Assembly (NCBI GenBank): GCA_023402175.1 | Contig: JAEXCN010000227.1 | Span: forward strand, 1-64,000 | DNA length: 64,000 bases | DNA from: Pseudomonadota bacterium | GTDB taxonomy: Bacteria; Myxococcota_A; Polyangia; Polyangiales; Polyangiaceae | Reading direction: 5' to 3' | The notes under the pieces: model-generated | Told to the model about the DNA's origin: nothing | Seen by the model: only the letters and a program-made list of their open reading frames with translations | Databases searched by the model: none | Program-made: the position numbers and the translations under genes | In this document: positions 1-8,357 of the stretch, piece by piece | Numbering within the stretch: the stretch's first letter is position 1 | Layout of the letters: every line of letters begins with the position of its first letter

Positions 1-1880
1 CGCCGAAGACGACGACCGAAGGCGCCTCGTTCATCGCGCCTGCGGGATGGAGCATCAGCGTGCGCGGCCCCGCGACCATCCTCGAGCCGCCGGAAGGTGA
101 TTCGCACATCGCGCTCGTCGACGTGCCCGTGAAGGACGCGAAGGACTCCGACGCAGCCGTCGCGGCGGCGTGGGCCGCGTATCGGCCGAACCCGAAGTGG
201 CCACTCAAGGTGACGACCGACGCTCCGCCGAAGGACGGATGGACGGACATTCGCCGCTACGAGTACCAGACGTCTCCGAACGAGAAGCGCGACATCCTCG
301 TGGGAGTACAGCGCGCGAACGACGTGTGGACGGTTGCCGTCTACGACATGGCGCACGCCGTCGGCGAGAAGCGAGGCGCCGCCGTCTCCCTCATCTTTGG
401 ACGCCTCCTTCCGAAGGGCTATGCGCGGGAGTCGTTCGCCGGGAAGAAGGCGAACCGCCTCGACGGCGAGCGCATCACCGTGCTCACGAAGTGGGTCGAG
501 ACCGCGATGAAGGAGCTCGGCGTTCAGGGCGTCGCGCTCGGCCTCGTGCAAGACGGCAAGGTGGTGTTTGCAGACGGCTTCGGCGTTCGCGAGCTCGGAA
601 AAAAGGAGAAGCCCGACGCCAACACGCTCTTCATGATCGCCTCGAACACGAAGGCGTTATCCACGCTCATGCTCGCCAAGCTCGTCGACGAGAAGAAGGT
701 GACATGGGACACGCCCGTGACGCAGGCGCTGCCCACGTTCAAGCTCGGCGACGCCGACACGACGCGCCAGGTGCTCGTCAAACATCTCATCTGCGCTTGC
801 ACGGGCCTGCCGCGCCAGGATTACGAGTGGCTCTTCCAGTTCAAGGGCGTCACGCCGGAAGGCGTGATGGGCACGCTCGCGACCGTGCAGCCGACGAGCA
901 AGTTCGGCGAGATGTTCCAGTACTCGAACCTGCTCGCCGCGGCGGCCGGCTTCGTCGGCGGGCACATCGTCTATCCGAAGCAAGAGCTCGGAACGGCGTA
1001 CGACGAGGCGATGCGCACGCGCGTCTTCGAGCCGCTCGGGATGAGGTCGACGACGTTCGATTACGCGAAAGCGCTCGCCGGGAATCACTCGTACGCGCAT
1101 GCCCCCGACATCGACGGGAAGCCCGCGAAGGCGGTGATGGCCATCAACTACTCGGCGATCCCGGTTCGTCCTGCCGGCGCCGCGTGGAGCAGCGTTCGTG
1201 ACGTGCTCGCGTACGTCCAGATGGAGCTCGCAGAAGGAGCGCTCCCGTCGGGCAAGCCATACATCAGCAAGGCACCGCTGCTCGAGCGCCGCGTCCCGCA
1301 AGTCTCGATCGGCAAGGACAGCACGTACGGCATGGGGCTCATGGTGGGCACGAAGTACGGCACCCCCGTCGTGCATCACGGCGGCGACATGATCGGCTTC
1401 CACAGCGACATGATGTGGCTGCCCGAGCACAACGTCGGCGCGGTCGTCCTCACCAATTCCGACCCCGGTTGGATCTTGCGGAGCGTCTTCCAGCGCAAGC
1501 TCCTCGAGGTGCTCTTCGACGGAAGGCCCGAAGCCGATGCGGACGTCCTCTCGCAGGGCAAGTCGTTCTTCGCGCAGATGTCCGCGGAGCGGAAGCTTCT
1601 GACCGTACCCGCCGACGCAGCGGAGGTGGCGAAGCTCGCCAAGCGCTACAAGAACGACGCGCTCGGTGAGATCGCCGTCAGTCAGGCAGCGGGCATCACG
1701 ACGTTCGACTTCGGCGAGTGGAAGAGCGACGTAGCGTCCCGCAAGAACCCGGATGGGACGATGTCCTTCATCACGGTGACGCCGGGGGCGATCGGCTTCG
1801 AGCTCGTCGTCGGCAACGGCCCGAAGCGCACGCTCGTCATCCGCGACCAGCAGCACGAGTACGTCTTCACGGAGACGTGA
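1..1880 (+). CDS. Serine hydrolase, class C beta-lactamase/PBP-like fold (5' end outside window)
   Basis: The reading frame is open to the left edge, so the true start lies upstream; an internal GTG at 60 is in frame but the residues before it (GASFIAPAGWSISVRGP) continue the domain. About 150 N-terminal residues form a non-catalytic domain. The serine hydrolase domain follows, with SNTK (nt 642-653) as the SxxK nucleophile motif, YSN (nt 921-929) as the YxN base motif and HHGG (from nt 1374) in the place of the KTG/HxG box. Such proteins act outside the cytoplasm as esterases, D-aminopeptidases or penicillin-binding proteins; the substrate cannot be told. The last ~100 residues form a beta-rich C-terminal extension common in this family. 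The PPIase gene follows after 38 nt in the same direction. Confidence 0.85.
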   Translation, partial: PKTTTEGASFIAPAGWSISVRGPATILEPPEGDSHIALVDVPVKDAKDSDAAVAAAWAAYRPNPKWPLKVTTDAPPKDGWTDIRRYEYQTSPNEKRDILVGVQRANDVWTVAVYDMAHAVGEKRGAAVSLIFGRLLPKGYARESFAGKKANRLDGERITVLTKWVETAMKELGVQGVALGLVQDGKVVFADGFGVRELGKKEKPDANTLFMIASNTKALSTLMLAKLVDEKKVTWDTPVTQALPTFKLGDADTTRQVLVKHLICACTGLPRQDYEWLFQFKGVTPEGVMGTLATVQPTSKFGEMFQYSNLLAAAAGFVGGHIVYPKQELGTAYDEAMRTRVFEPLGMRSTTFDYAKALAGNHSYAHAPDIDGKPAKAVMAINYSAIPVRPAGAAWSSVRDVLAYVQMELAEGALPSGKPYISKAPLLERRVPQVSIGKDSTYGMGLMVGTKYGTPVVHHGGDMIGFHSDMMWLPEHNVGAVVLTNSDPGWILRSVFQRKLLEVLFDGRPEADADVLSQGKSFFAQMSAERKLLTVPADAAEVAKLAKRYKNDALGEIAVSQAAGITTFDFGEWKSDVASRKNPDGTMSFITVTPGAIGFELVVGNGPKRTLVIRDQQHEYVFTET

Positions 1881-1918
1881 CGCAGCCGGCGGCGACCGCC
1901 TGTGATAGGCAGTGAGCG

Positions 1919-2419
1919 ATGAAACGTCTCGCGCTTCTCGTGGCAACGCTCGTGCTCGTTGCGTGCGACGACAAGGAGCCCGCCAAGACCGGCAGCTCGC
2001 CTCCGCCTTCCGCGAGCGCTCCTCCTGTTCCCGCCGCTGCACCGACCACCTCCGAGACGAGTGCACCCTCCGCATCTGCACCGAAGCCGGTGCCGGATGC
2101 AGTCGCGGCGCAGCACGTGCTCGTCGCGTACAAGGGCGCGAAGGGCGCGCCGAAGACGATCACGCGATCGAAGGCCGACGCGAAGAAGCGCGCGGAGGAG
2201 GTCGTCGCGAAAGCGAAGTCGGGCGCCGACTTCACCGCGCTCGTCGCGGAGTACTCCGACGATCCCGGGAGCAAGCAGCGCATGGGCAGCGTCGGCAAGT
2301 TCACGCGCGACAAGATGGTGAAGCCGTTCTCCGACGCAGCGTTCGCGCTCGGGGTCGACGAGGTGAGCGACGTCGTCGAGTCCGAGTTCGGCTTCCACGT
2401 CATCAAACGAAACCAGTGA
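1919..2419 (+). CDS. Parvulin-type peptidyl-prolyl isomerase lipoprotein
   Basis: The 166-residue protein starts with a lipoprotein signal (MKRLALLVATLVLVAC, lipid Cys16), followed by a Pro/Ala/Ser linker to about residue 60. The rest is a single parvulin (PpiC/rotamase) domain: AAQHVLVAYKGA at its start, the helix-rich middle, the DFTALVAEYSDDPGS segment, and the terminal GFHVIKRNQ that closes the rotamase fold. It probably helps fold exported or outer-membrane proteins in the periplasm. It lacks the SurA-type chaperone domain. It sits between two other secreted-protein genes on the same strand. Confidence 0.85.
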   Translation: MKRLALLVATLVLVACDDKEPAKTGSSPPPSASAPPVPAAAPTTSETSAPSASAPKPVPDAVAAQHVLVAYKGAKGAPKTITRSKADAKKRAEEVVAKAKSGADFTALVAEYSDDPGSKQRMGSVGKFTRDKMVKPFSDAAFALGVDEVSDVVESEFGFHVIKRNQ

Positions 2420-2459
2420 GCGTCTTGCACGTACGACGAAGCCATGCTTCGTTCGCGGA

Positions 2460-2948
2460 GTGAGGCGAGCACGCTGGGTGATGGCAGGTGCGGCGGCGAT
2501 CACCCTCGTGGCCGACCCCGCCTTCGCCGACGCGGGTGACTCGAACGACGTCCGCGCGCTCGAGCAGCAGCTCGCGGAAGAGCACGCGGCGCTCTCGACG
2601 GCCGACTGCAACGTCGCCTGTCGCGCGCTCGTGTCGATCCGCCGTGCCGCCGACAAGATCTGCGCGCTCGAGCCGGGCCCCCGCTGCGATGCAGCTCGCG
2701 AGAAGGCCGCCGATGCGACGCGGCGCGTCCGCGAGGCTTGTCCCGACTGCGCGATCGCGCACCTTCCGGAGCCGACGCCGGCTCCCGAGCGCGCAATGAC
2801 GGATCGCGCTCTCACCGCCTCAGCGCCGCCGGAGGCCGAGGCTCGCGGAGGCTGCCGCTCCTGCTCGGCGACGGGCGGCAGCCCTGGGTTCGATCTCGGG
2901 GTGATCGCGCTCGCCGCGCTGGCCGCCGTCCGCCGCCGGCGCCGATAG
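2460..2948 (+). CDS. Secreted protein with MYXO-CTERM-like C-terminal sorting signal
   Basis: GTG start, 162 residues. There is a signal peptide with a likely cleavage after ADPAFA (~residue 23). A helical region follows with paired cysteines (STADCNVACRAL, ALEPGPRCD, REACPDCAI). The C-terminus has a Gly/Cys motif (GGCRSCSATGG), a hydrophobic stretch and a terminal run of arginines (AVRRRRR). That Cys-TM-Arg cluster order is the MYXO-CTERM pattern used by myxobacteria to sort proteins to the cell surface. The function of the exported part is unknown. Confidence 0.65.
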   Translation: MRRARWVMAGAAAITLVADPAFADAGDSNDVRALEQQLAEEHAALSTADCNVACRALVSIRRAADKICALEPGPRCDAAREKAADATRRVREACPDCAIAHLPEPTPAPERAMTDRALTASAPPEAEARGGCRSCSATGGSPGFDLGVIALAALAAVRRRRR

Positions 2949-3055
2949 CGATCTGGATCGATGGACCTCCGGCTCTGGGCAGGGCGGAATCTTCCGACCC
3001 AGCCGGAATTTCAAAAAATCGCGATGAACGGAGATGTGCGCCCAGTGGCACCGTT

Positions 3056-3071
3056 ACTGCAATTTTGCAGT
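3056..3071. promoter_or_regulatory. Inverted repeat upstream of the 3115 lipoprotein gene
   Basis: ACTGCAA-TT-TTGCAGT is a perfect 7-bp inverted repeat in a locally AT-rich patch (3008-3075), 44 nt before the ATG at 3115. It could be an operator or a small stem-loop in the leader. The symmetry is directly visible; a regulatory role is inferred. Confidence 0.35.
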
Positions 3072-3114
3072 TTCACAAGACGGGGTTTCGCTCAGCCCCG
3101 CAACGGAGCCCGCC

Positions 3115-3387
3115 ATGCGCCTCGCCATCTTCTCCTCGTTGATGCTCTCGGTCCTCCTCGCCGCCACCGGTTGCAGCGTCTCGGGTAAGGCGACCCGGTA
3201 CACGTCGACGCCGCAGACCAACGTGGCCGATACCTCGAGCGATCCGAGCTGGACGCCGCCCGGAGAGATGGACCTCGCGATCGGTGAAGCCAAGACGTCC
3301 GCGGCGACGACGAGCATCGCCGAGTCGATGCCTCGCCCGAACCGGCGCGAGATCCCGCGCGGTCAGCTGCGCGCAGCGATGTACTGA
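3115..3387 (+). CDS. Small lipoprotein of unknown function
   Basis: The start is the ATG at 3115, because it begins a clean lipoprotein signal (MRLAIFSSLMLSVLLAATGC, lipid Cys20) and has GGAG 8 nt upstream; an in-frame ATG at 3034 would add 27 residues with no signal character. The mature part is ~70 residues, Ser/Thr/Pro-rich, with no recognised domain. It is preceded by an AT-rich patch with an inverted repeat (3056-3071). Confidence 0.65.
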   Translation: MRLAIFSSLMLSVLLAATGCSVSGKATRYTSTPQTNVADTSSDPSWTPPGEMDLAIGEAKTSAATTSIAESMPRPNRREIPRGQLRAAMY

Positions 3388-3440
3388 CGAGCTCATTTCG
3401 AGAGCACGCGCCGAGCGCCCGCGCGCTATCCCTCGTTGCG

Positions 3441-4364
3441 ATGGGGAGCACGACGACAGCGCGCGTGAGCGCAGCCGATCTCTTCAGCCGGGCACCGAGA
3501 CAACGCTGGTGGCAGCGCGCGATGCAGGTCGCGCCCGTTCGGATCGTGCTCGGAATCGTGGTCATCCTCCCGGCGCTGGTCGCCCAGTCGTTCGCGTTTC
3601 GTCCCGCCTCGATGGCGATTCGCATCGCGACGAGCATCAGTCTGACTGTGCTGTCGTTCCTGCTGCTCGGCGCGTTCGCCCGCGTGATCGAGCGGAGACC
3701 AGCACGTGAGCTGTCACTGGCAGGCGCCGTTCCGGAGTGGGCTGCAGGGATGGTGCTCGGCACCGTCCTCCTCTCCGCGACCGTCGGTCTGCTCGCGATC
3801 GCGGGGCTCTATCGCATCGGCACTGGCGGAGACGTTCGAGCCCTCGTGACGGGGCTCACCCTCTTCGCGCCGCAGTCGCTCCTCGAAGAGATCTTGCTCC
3901 GAGCCATCGTGTTCAAGGTCACCGAGGAGGCGCTCGGCTCGCGCGCGGCGCTCGGGATCCAGGCAGCCCTGTTCGGAGCGCTGCATCTCGGCAACCCGTC
4001 CGCCACGATCATCGCAGCGGTCGCGATCATGCTCGAGGCCGGCCTCCTCCTCGCGATCGCATACATGGTGACGCGACGCATCTGGCTCGCCTGGGGGGTG
4101 CATCTCGGCTGGAACTACGCGCAGGGCGCGCTGTTCGGGATCCGCGTGTCGGGCACGTCGGTGACGTCATCGCTCCTCGTCTCGTCGCCGACGGGCCCCG
4201 ACGCGATCACGGGCGGGAGCTTCGGGGTCGAGGCCTCGCCCGTCGCCGTCGTCGTCTGCCTCGTGGGGGCGGTCGCCTTGTGGCGGCTCGCGGTTCGACG
4301 CGACGAAGTCGTCACGTACCGGGCTCAGCGCCAGCGCGTAGGCACGCTCCGCGCGAGCCTCTGA
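3441..4364 (+). CDS. CPBP-family intramembrane metalloprotease
   Basis: The protein has 307 residues with about eight hydrophobic segments. The catalytic CPBP (Abi/CAAX protease, PF02517) motifs are in order: EEILLR (Glu149-Glu150), then FGALHLGNP with the metal-binding His, then HLGWNY with the second His/Asn. In bacteria these enzymes cleave or mature membrane proteins or peptides, and some give immunity to bacteriocins; the substrate here is unknown. A short cytosolic N-terminus (MGSTTTARVS) precedes the first TM segment. Single gene. Confidence 0.85.
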   Translation: MGSTTTARVSAADLFSRAPRQRWWQRAMQVAPVRIVLGIVVILPALVAQSFAFRPASMAIRIATSISLTVLSFLLLGAFARVIERRPARELSLAGAVPEWAAGMVLGTVLLSATVGLLAIAGLYRIGTGGDVRALVTGLTLFAPQSLLEEILLRAIVFKVTEEALGSRAALGIQAALFGALHLGNPSATIIAAVAIMLEAGLLLAIAYMVTRRIWLAWGVHLGWNYAQGALFGIRVSGTSVTSSLLVSSPTGPDAITGGSFGVEASPVAVVVCLVGAVALWRLAVRRDEVVTYRAQRQRVGTLRASL

Positions 4365-4540
4365 TCACCGATCCTACGTTCAGCCAGGTGGTACTTCGCC
4401 ATCGCGTTCCTGGATCACCCACGGCACGATGATCCACCCCCCGGCCTCCAAAGGGCCTCAAATTCAAAGGGAATTTGAGCGCGCGAATGAGACCACATGT
4501 CCCTACTGGTCGGCATGGTCCCTGCTGACTCATCCCGACG

Positions 4541-5800
4541 ATGCGCCTCACACCGGCTCTCTTCGCTGCACCGCTGGTGCTCGCAGCCACGCTCGTTGCT
4601 TGCGGGGCGGAAGACGAAGCGCCCGATCCGTTCCGGTCCGGAGCCGACATCCAGTCGGGGCCCGCGGTCGACGAGACCGGCGACGAGCTCGCCCGGCCGT
4701 TCTGGTTCGCGACGGAAGACACGGCGGTCTGTCCGGACGGCGCCACGTTCGACGACGAGAGCGGGCTCTGCGTCCAGGGCGACCAAGCCATCGGACCGTT
4801 CACTCGCACGATGGCGCTCGCGTGCGCGCAGGCGGGCGAGTCCGGTTGCGACGACGCGACGTGGCCGCTCGCACGCGCGAAGCGTCTTCGGGGGGACGAG
4901 ACATGTCCTGCCGGGGCCACCATCGATCACGAGCTCGGCGTCTGCGTCGAGGGCGATCAGGCCTACGGTCCCTTCGACGCTGCGATGATCGACGACTGCA
5001 TCGCGAGTGGAGGCGGAGCAACCTGCAGCTCACTGCGATGGCCGCGCTCGCTCGTTGCGCCGCTCCCCGCGGACGACGTCGACACCGACGACGCGAGCGA
5101 CCTCACGCCCCAAGCGAACAACACCTGCGGCGGGCTGAACGCACGCTTGTTCGCCCATTACGCTTCACGCAATGGCTACAGCCAGGTCTCTCGCGCGGGG
5201 TTGAGGTCGCTCGGTACACGATCCAATGGCTGCGCGACCTGGCTCAGTCACGCCATCCGTCAGTCCGGCGGGACGATGAACATCCAGTCGAACACCGAAG
5301 CGTTCCGCGACGAGCTGAAGCGGCGCGGATGGACCGTCATCCGCGACAAGGCCGATCTCCGCCCGGGCGACGTCATCATCACGAAGGATCGGAAGGGCCA
5401 GCCCGGCCATCCCGACCACGTCTACATGTTCGCGGGTTGGTCCGATCGCTCGCAGACGGTGCCGCTCGCCGTCGACAACCAAGGCTTCACGCATCCGCGC
5501 AATCGCGGCAAGAGCCCCATCGCGTACGGGCTACGTGCGCCCGACGGGCGAAACGGAGCAGGATGCACGGTCGACGCCGGCGGCGGTGGCACGGCGGACG
5601 CGCCGCAGAAGGACAGCTGCGCCGGCAAGAGCGACGGCTGGTACTGCAGCGACCTGCGCGACTTCTCCGCGTACCTCTGCGAGAACCACGAGATCGCGAG
5701 CGGCTGGCAGTGCGCAGACCACACCGTCTGCCGCCCGCAGGGTTCGTCCAAACGCGCGACGCTCAGCGGCTCGAAGCCTGGATGTTTCGGCTCCCGCTGA
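4541..5800 (+). CDS. Lipoprotein with tandem Cys repeats and a CHAP/amidase-like domain
   Basis: Lipoprotein signal MRLTPALFAAPLVLAATLVAC. Two tandem ~60-residue repeats follow (about residues 63-165). Each starts CP-GAT-D-E-GVCV/GLCV, then GDQA-GPF, and ends with a Cys pair before a W-P-R/L segment. Residues ~190-330 look like a Cys/His peptidoglycan amidase or peptidase domain: NGCATWLSHAI (Cys231) and GHPDHVYMF (His293), with LRPGDVIIT before the His as in CHAP/NlpC-type folds. The last ~80 residues are Cys-rich, with about eight Cys. Likely a periplasmic cell-wall enzyme; the domain assignment is by motif only. Confidence 0.6.
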   Translation: MRLTPALFAAPLVLAATLVACGAEDEAPDPFRSGADIQSGPAVDETGDELARPFWFATEDTAVCPDGATFDDESGLCVQGDQAIGPFTRTMALACAQAGESGCDDATWPLARAKRLRGDETCPAGATIDHELGVCVEGDQAYGPFDAAMIDDCIASGGGATCSSLRWPRSLVAPLPADDVDTDDASDLTPQANNTCGGLNARLFAHYASRNGYSQVSRAGLRSLGTRSNGCATWLSHAIRQSGGTMNIQSNTEAFRDELKRRGWTVIRDKADLRPGDVIITKDRKGQPGHPDHVYMFAGWSDRSQTVPLAVDNQGFTHPRNRGKSPIAYGLRAPDGRNGAGCTVDAGGGGTADAPQKDSCAGKSDGWYCSDLRDFSAYLCENHEIASGWQCADHTVCRPQGSSKRATLSGSKPGCFGSR

Positions 5801-5813
5801 GCGCGACGCTCAG
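5797..5813. terminator. Hairpin at a convergent gene junction
   Basis: CTGAGCG-CGA-CGCTCAG is a perfect 7-bp stem with a 3-nt loop. It overlaps the stop codons of the convergent genes 4541-5800 and 5810-7270. There is no long T-run on either side, so it is only a candidate bidirectional terminator. Confidence 0.35.
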
Positions 5814-7270
5814 AGCTTCTTGCCCTTGAGGAGATCGGCGAACGTTCCGAGCGACTTCGGGACGACCGCCCTTCCTTTCGCGGCCTCGAAGTCCGCGCGC
5901 TCCTCGGCGTCCTTCGCGCCCTTGATCGAGAGGCGGAGCCGCCCTTCGCCGGTCTCGAGGACCTTCGCGGTGACGCGCGTGCCCTCGGGGAACGTCTTCC
6001 GGAGATCGGTGCCGCGCGGAACGCCGAGCTCCGCGTTCGGGACGAGGCCGCGTCCGGCGCGTCCCTTCGTCCCGTCGACCTGCACGAAGATGCCGTACGT
6101 CTCGATCCGCTCGACCGTGCCCTGCACGACGGCATTGACCTTCAGGTCGACCGAGATGTTCGCGACCGTCGAGCCGACCTCGGCGCCGTCGGGCGCGGGA
6201 ACGAGGCCGATCTTCTTCGACTGACGATCGAGCTTCTTCACGACGACGCGGACCTCTTCGCCCTCGTCCGCCTTGAACTCGCGACCGAGCTCGGAGACGT
6301 GAAGCAATCCTTCGACGCCGGGCGCGAGCCGGACGAAGCGACCGAACTCGGTGCTCCGCACGACGGTGCCTGACACGACGCGCCCCTCGGCGATGTCGAG
6401 CCCTTCCCACGGATCGGCGGCGAGCGCCTTGAGCGACAGCGTGATCTTCTTCGTCGGACCGCCGCGCTTCACCGGCTCGACGTCCTTCACTTCGCGGACG
6501 GCGACCTCGACGAGATCGCCGGGCTTGAGCGCATCGCTGACGGCAACGCTGCGGTCGTGCGCGATCTCGGAGCGCGGGATCATGCCTTCCACGCCGCCGA
6601 GATCGACGAACGCGCCGAAGTCGCGCACGCTCGAGACGGTGCCCTTCAGGATCGCGCCCGGGATGATGTCGCTCATCGCCTTGGCCGCGTTCTCGCTCGC
6701 CTCGCGCTGGAGGAGCGCACGCCGCGAGACGACGATGTTCTTGCCGCCGTCGCGGACGTCGGTGACGAGGAAGCGGAGCGACTGACCGACGAGCGCGTTC
6801 GCGTCCTCGACGAAGCGGGAATCGGCCTGGGACATCGGGCAGAAGGCGCGCGTCCCGCCGCCGAGGTCGACCTCGAGACCGCCCTTGTTGAGCCCCGTGA
6901 CCTTGCCTTCGACGGCAACGCCCGATTCCTTCGCCTGCTCGATCGAAGCGAGGTTGCCGGGACGCCCGAGCGAGCGACCGAGCCGGACCGTACCGCTCGC
7001 CTCGTTCACCTCGACCACGTGGGCGCGGATCTTCTCGCCCTCTTTCACGCTGATCGTGCCGTCCTCATCGCGGAGCTCGGAGGCCTCGATGAAGGCCTGC
7101 TGCTTACCGTCGAGCTCTACGAAGACGAGGTCGCGTCCGATCTGCACCACGACCGCTTCGAGCCGATCGCCGACACGGACGCGCTTGTGACGGGCCGGAG
7201 CCGCAGCTCCTTGGCCCTCGAAGAGCGCTGCAAAAGAGTCTCCCATGGCCTCAACCTTCTCCGAGCTCAT
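5810..7270 (-). CDS. S1 RNA-binding domain protein (ribosomal protein S1-like, five S1 repeats)
   Basis: The ATG at 7270 was chosen over a GTG at 7288 because GAAGAG lies just upstream of it. The 486-residue protein has five S1 OB-fold repeats at about 34-99, 116-185, 203-278, 293-357 and 380-455. The third shows the classic FGAFVDLGGVEGMIP core and the fourth FGRFVRLAPGVEGLLHVSEL. Repeats 1-2 are divergent, as in ribosome-binding S1 repeats. Genuine S1 usually has six repeats and ~560 residues, so this is either a short S1 paralogue or a Tex/YhgF-like RNA-binding regulator. It is divergent from the diguanylate cyclase gene. Confidence 0.8.
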   Translation of the reverse strand: MSSEKVEAMGDSFAALFEGQGAAAPARHKRVRVGDRLEAVVVQIGRDLVFVELDGKQQAFIEASELRDEDGTISVKEGEKIRAHVVEVNEASGTVRLGRSLGRPGNLASIEQAKESGVAVEGKVTGLNKGGLEVDLGGGTRAFCPMSQADSRFVEDANALVGQSLRFLVTDVRDGGKNIVVSRRALLQREASENAAKAMSDIIPGAILKGTVSSVRDFGAFVDLGGVEGMIPRSEIAHDRSVAVSDALKPGDLVEVAVREVKDVEPVKRGGPTKKITLSLKALAADPWEGLDIAEGRVVSGTVVRSTEFGRFVRLAPGVEGLLHVSELGREFKADEGEEVRVVVKKLDRQSKKIGLVPAPDGAEVGSTVANISVDLKVNAVVQGTVERIETYGIFVQVDGTKGRAGRGLVPNAELGVPRGTDLRKTFPEGTRVTAKVLETGEGRLRLSIKGAKDAEERADFEAAKGRAVVPKSLGTFADLLKGKKL

Positions 7271-7366
7271 CGCGGACTCTTCTAGCACGTTGATTTATCC
7301 GCCGCGCCCCGGCGACGATGGCGGCCCTCATCTCTTCGCCCCCGTGTGGGCCAAAGGAGACGACGC

Positions 7367-8317
7367 TTGCCCCTGGACCCCTCGGAGCTCGCCCATCTGA
7401 AGGTGCTCGACGGAGTGGACCTCGACCATGTCCGGGGGCTGCTCGATCGATGCCGCATCGCGACGCTCGCCCCGGGCGACGTGCTCCTCACGATGGGGCA
7501 GCCGAACGCCGTCATGTACATGATCCTCGCCGGCCGGATGAGCGTGCACCTCGAAGGCGGGCCGTCGAGCGAGCCTGTCGCCTTCATCGAGGCCGGGCAG
7601 ACCGTCGGCGAGCTCAGCGTGCTCGACACGAGCCCCGCCTCGGCGCACGTCGTCGCGGCGGAGCCGACACGCGTGCTCGTGGTCGACCACGGCGTTTTCT
7701 GGAACCTCGTCGACGCCTCACACGACTTCTCGATCAACCTCCTCATGCTGCTCGCGCAGCGGCTCCGCGCGAACAACACCACCGTCTCGACGAACATTCG
7801 CCTGCAGCGCGAATACAAGCGGAACGCGATGGTCGATGCCCTGACCGGCCTCTACAACCGGAGATGGCTGGAAGACGCGCTCCCGCGCTTCATCAACCGC
7901 TTCGCACGCAGCAACCAGCCGCTCGCGCTGCTGATGCTCGACGTCGATCACTTCAAGCGGGTGAACGACGAGCACGGACACCCTGCCGGCGACGCCGTGC
8001 TCGTCACGGTCGCACACGCGCTCCGAGGCGCCGTCCGCCCGACCGATCACCTCGCCCGCTACGGCGGCGAGGAGTTCGCGGTGATTCTCCCCGAGACCGG
8101 CCCGCGAGCGGCCCATGGCGTCGCCGAACGCCTCCGCACGGCGGTGAGGCTCACGCCGATGCGGGACGCCAACGGCAAGCTGCTCCCGAACGTGACGATC
8201 TCGATCGGCGGCGCGCATCTCCGGAGCGGCGAAGCAACGGCGGCCGCGCTGCTCGCGGCAGCGGACGCGAACCTCTATGCGTCGAAGCAGAACGGGCGCG
8301 ATCGGGTGACGATCTAG
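7367..8317 (+). CDS. Cyclic-nucleotide-binding-domain diguanylate cyclase (cNMP-GGDEF)
   Basis: A TTG start at 7367 is preferred because AAAGGAG (7353-7359) lies 7 nt before it; in-frame GTG codons at 7346 and 7349 precede this Shine-Dalgarno. Residues ~10-125 form a CAP/cNMP-binding barrel (LAPGDVLLTMGQPN, AGQTVGELSVLD). Residues ~150-310 form a GGDEF domain with GGEEF at 233-237, DVDHFKRVND as the Mg/GTP site and LTGLYNRRWL at its start. RPTD sits exactly five residues before GGEEF, giving an intact inhibitory I-site. It should make c-di-GMP under control of a bound small ligand. Soluble. Confidence 0.9.
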   Translation: MPLDPSELAHLKVLDGVDLDHVRGLLDRCRIATLAPGDVLLTMGQPNAVMYMILAGRMSVHLEGGPSSEPVAFIEAGQTVGELSVLDTSPASAHVVAAEPTRVLVVDHGVFWNLVDASHDFSINLLMLLAQRLRANNTTVSTNIRLQREYKRNAMVDALTGLYNRRWLEDALPRFINRFARSNQPLALLMLDVDHFKRVNDEHGHPAGDAVLVTVAHALRGAVRPTDHLARYGGEEFAVILPETGPRAAHGVAERLRTAVRLTPMRDANGKLLPNVTISIGGAHLRSGEATAAALLAAADANLYASKQNGRDRVTI

Positions 8318-8357
8318 ACTGCACCAGCGGGGTCGTGGCCTCTCAGACGCAGGCCTC

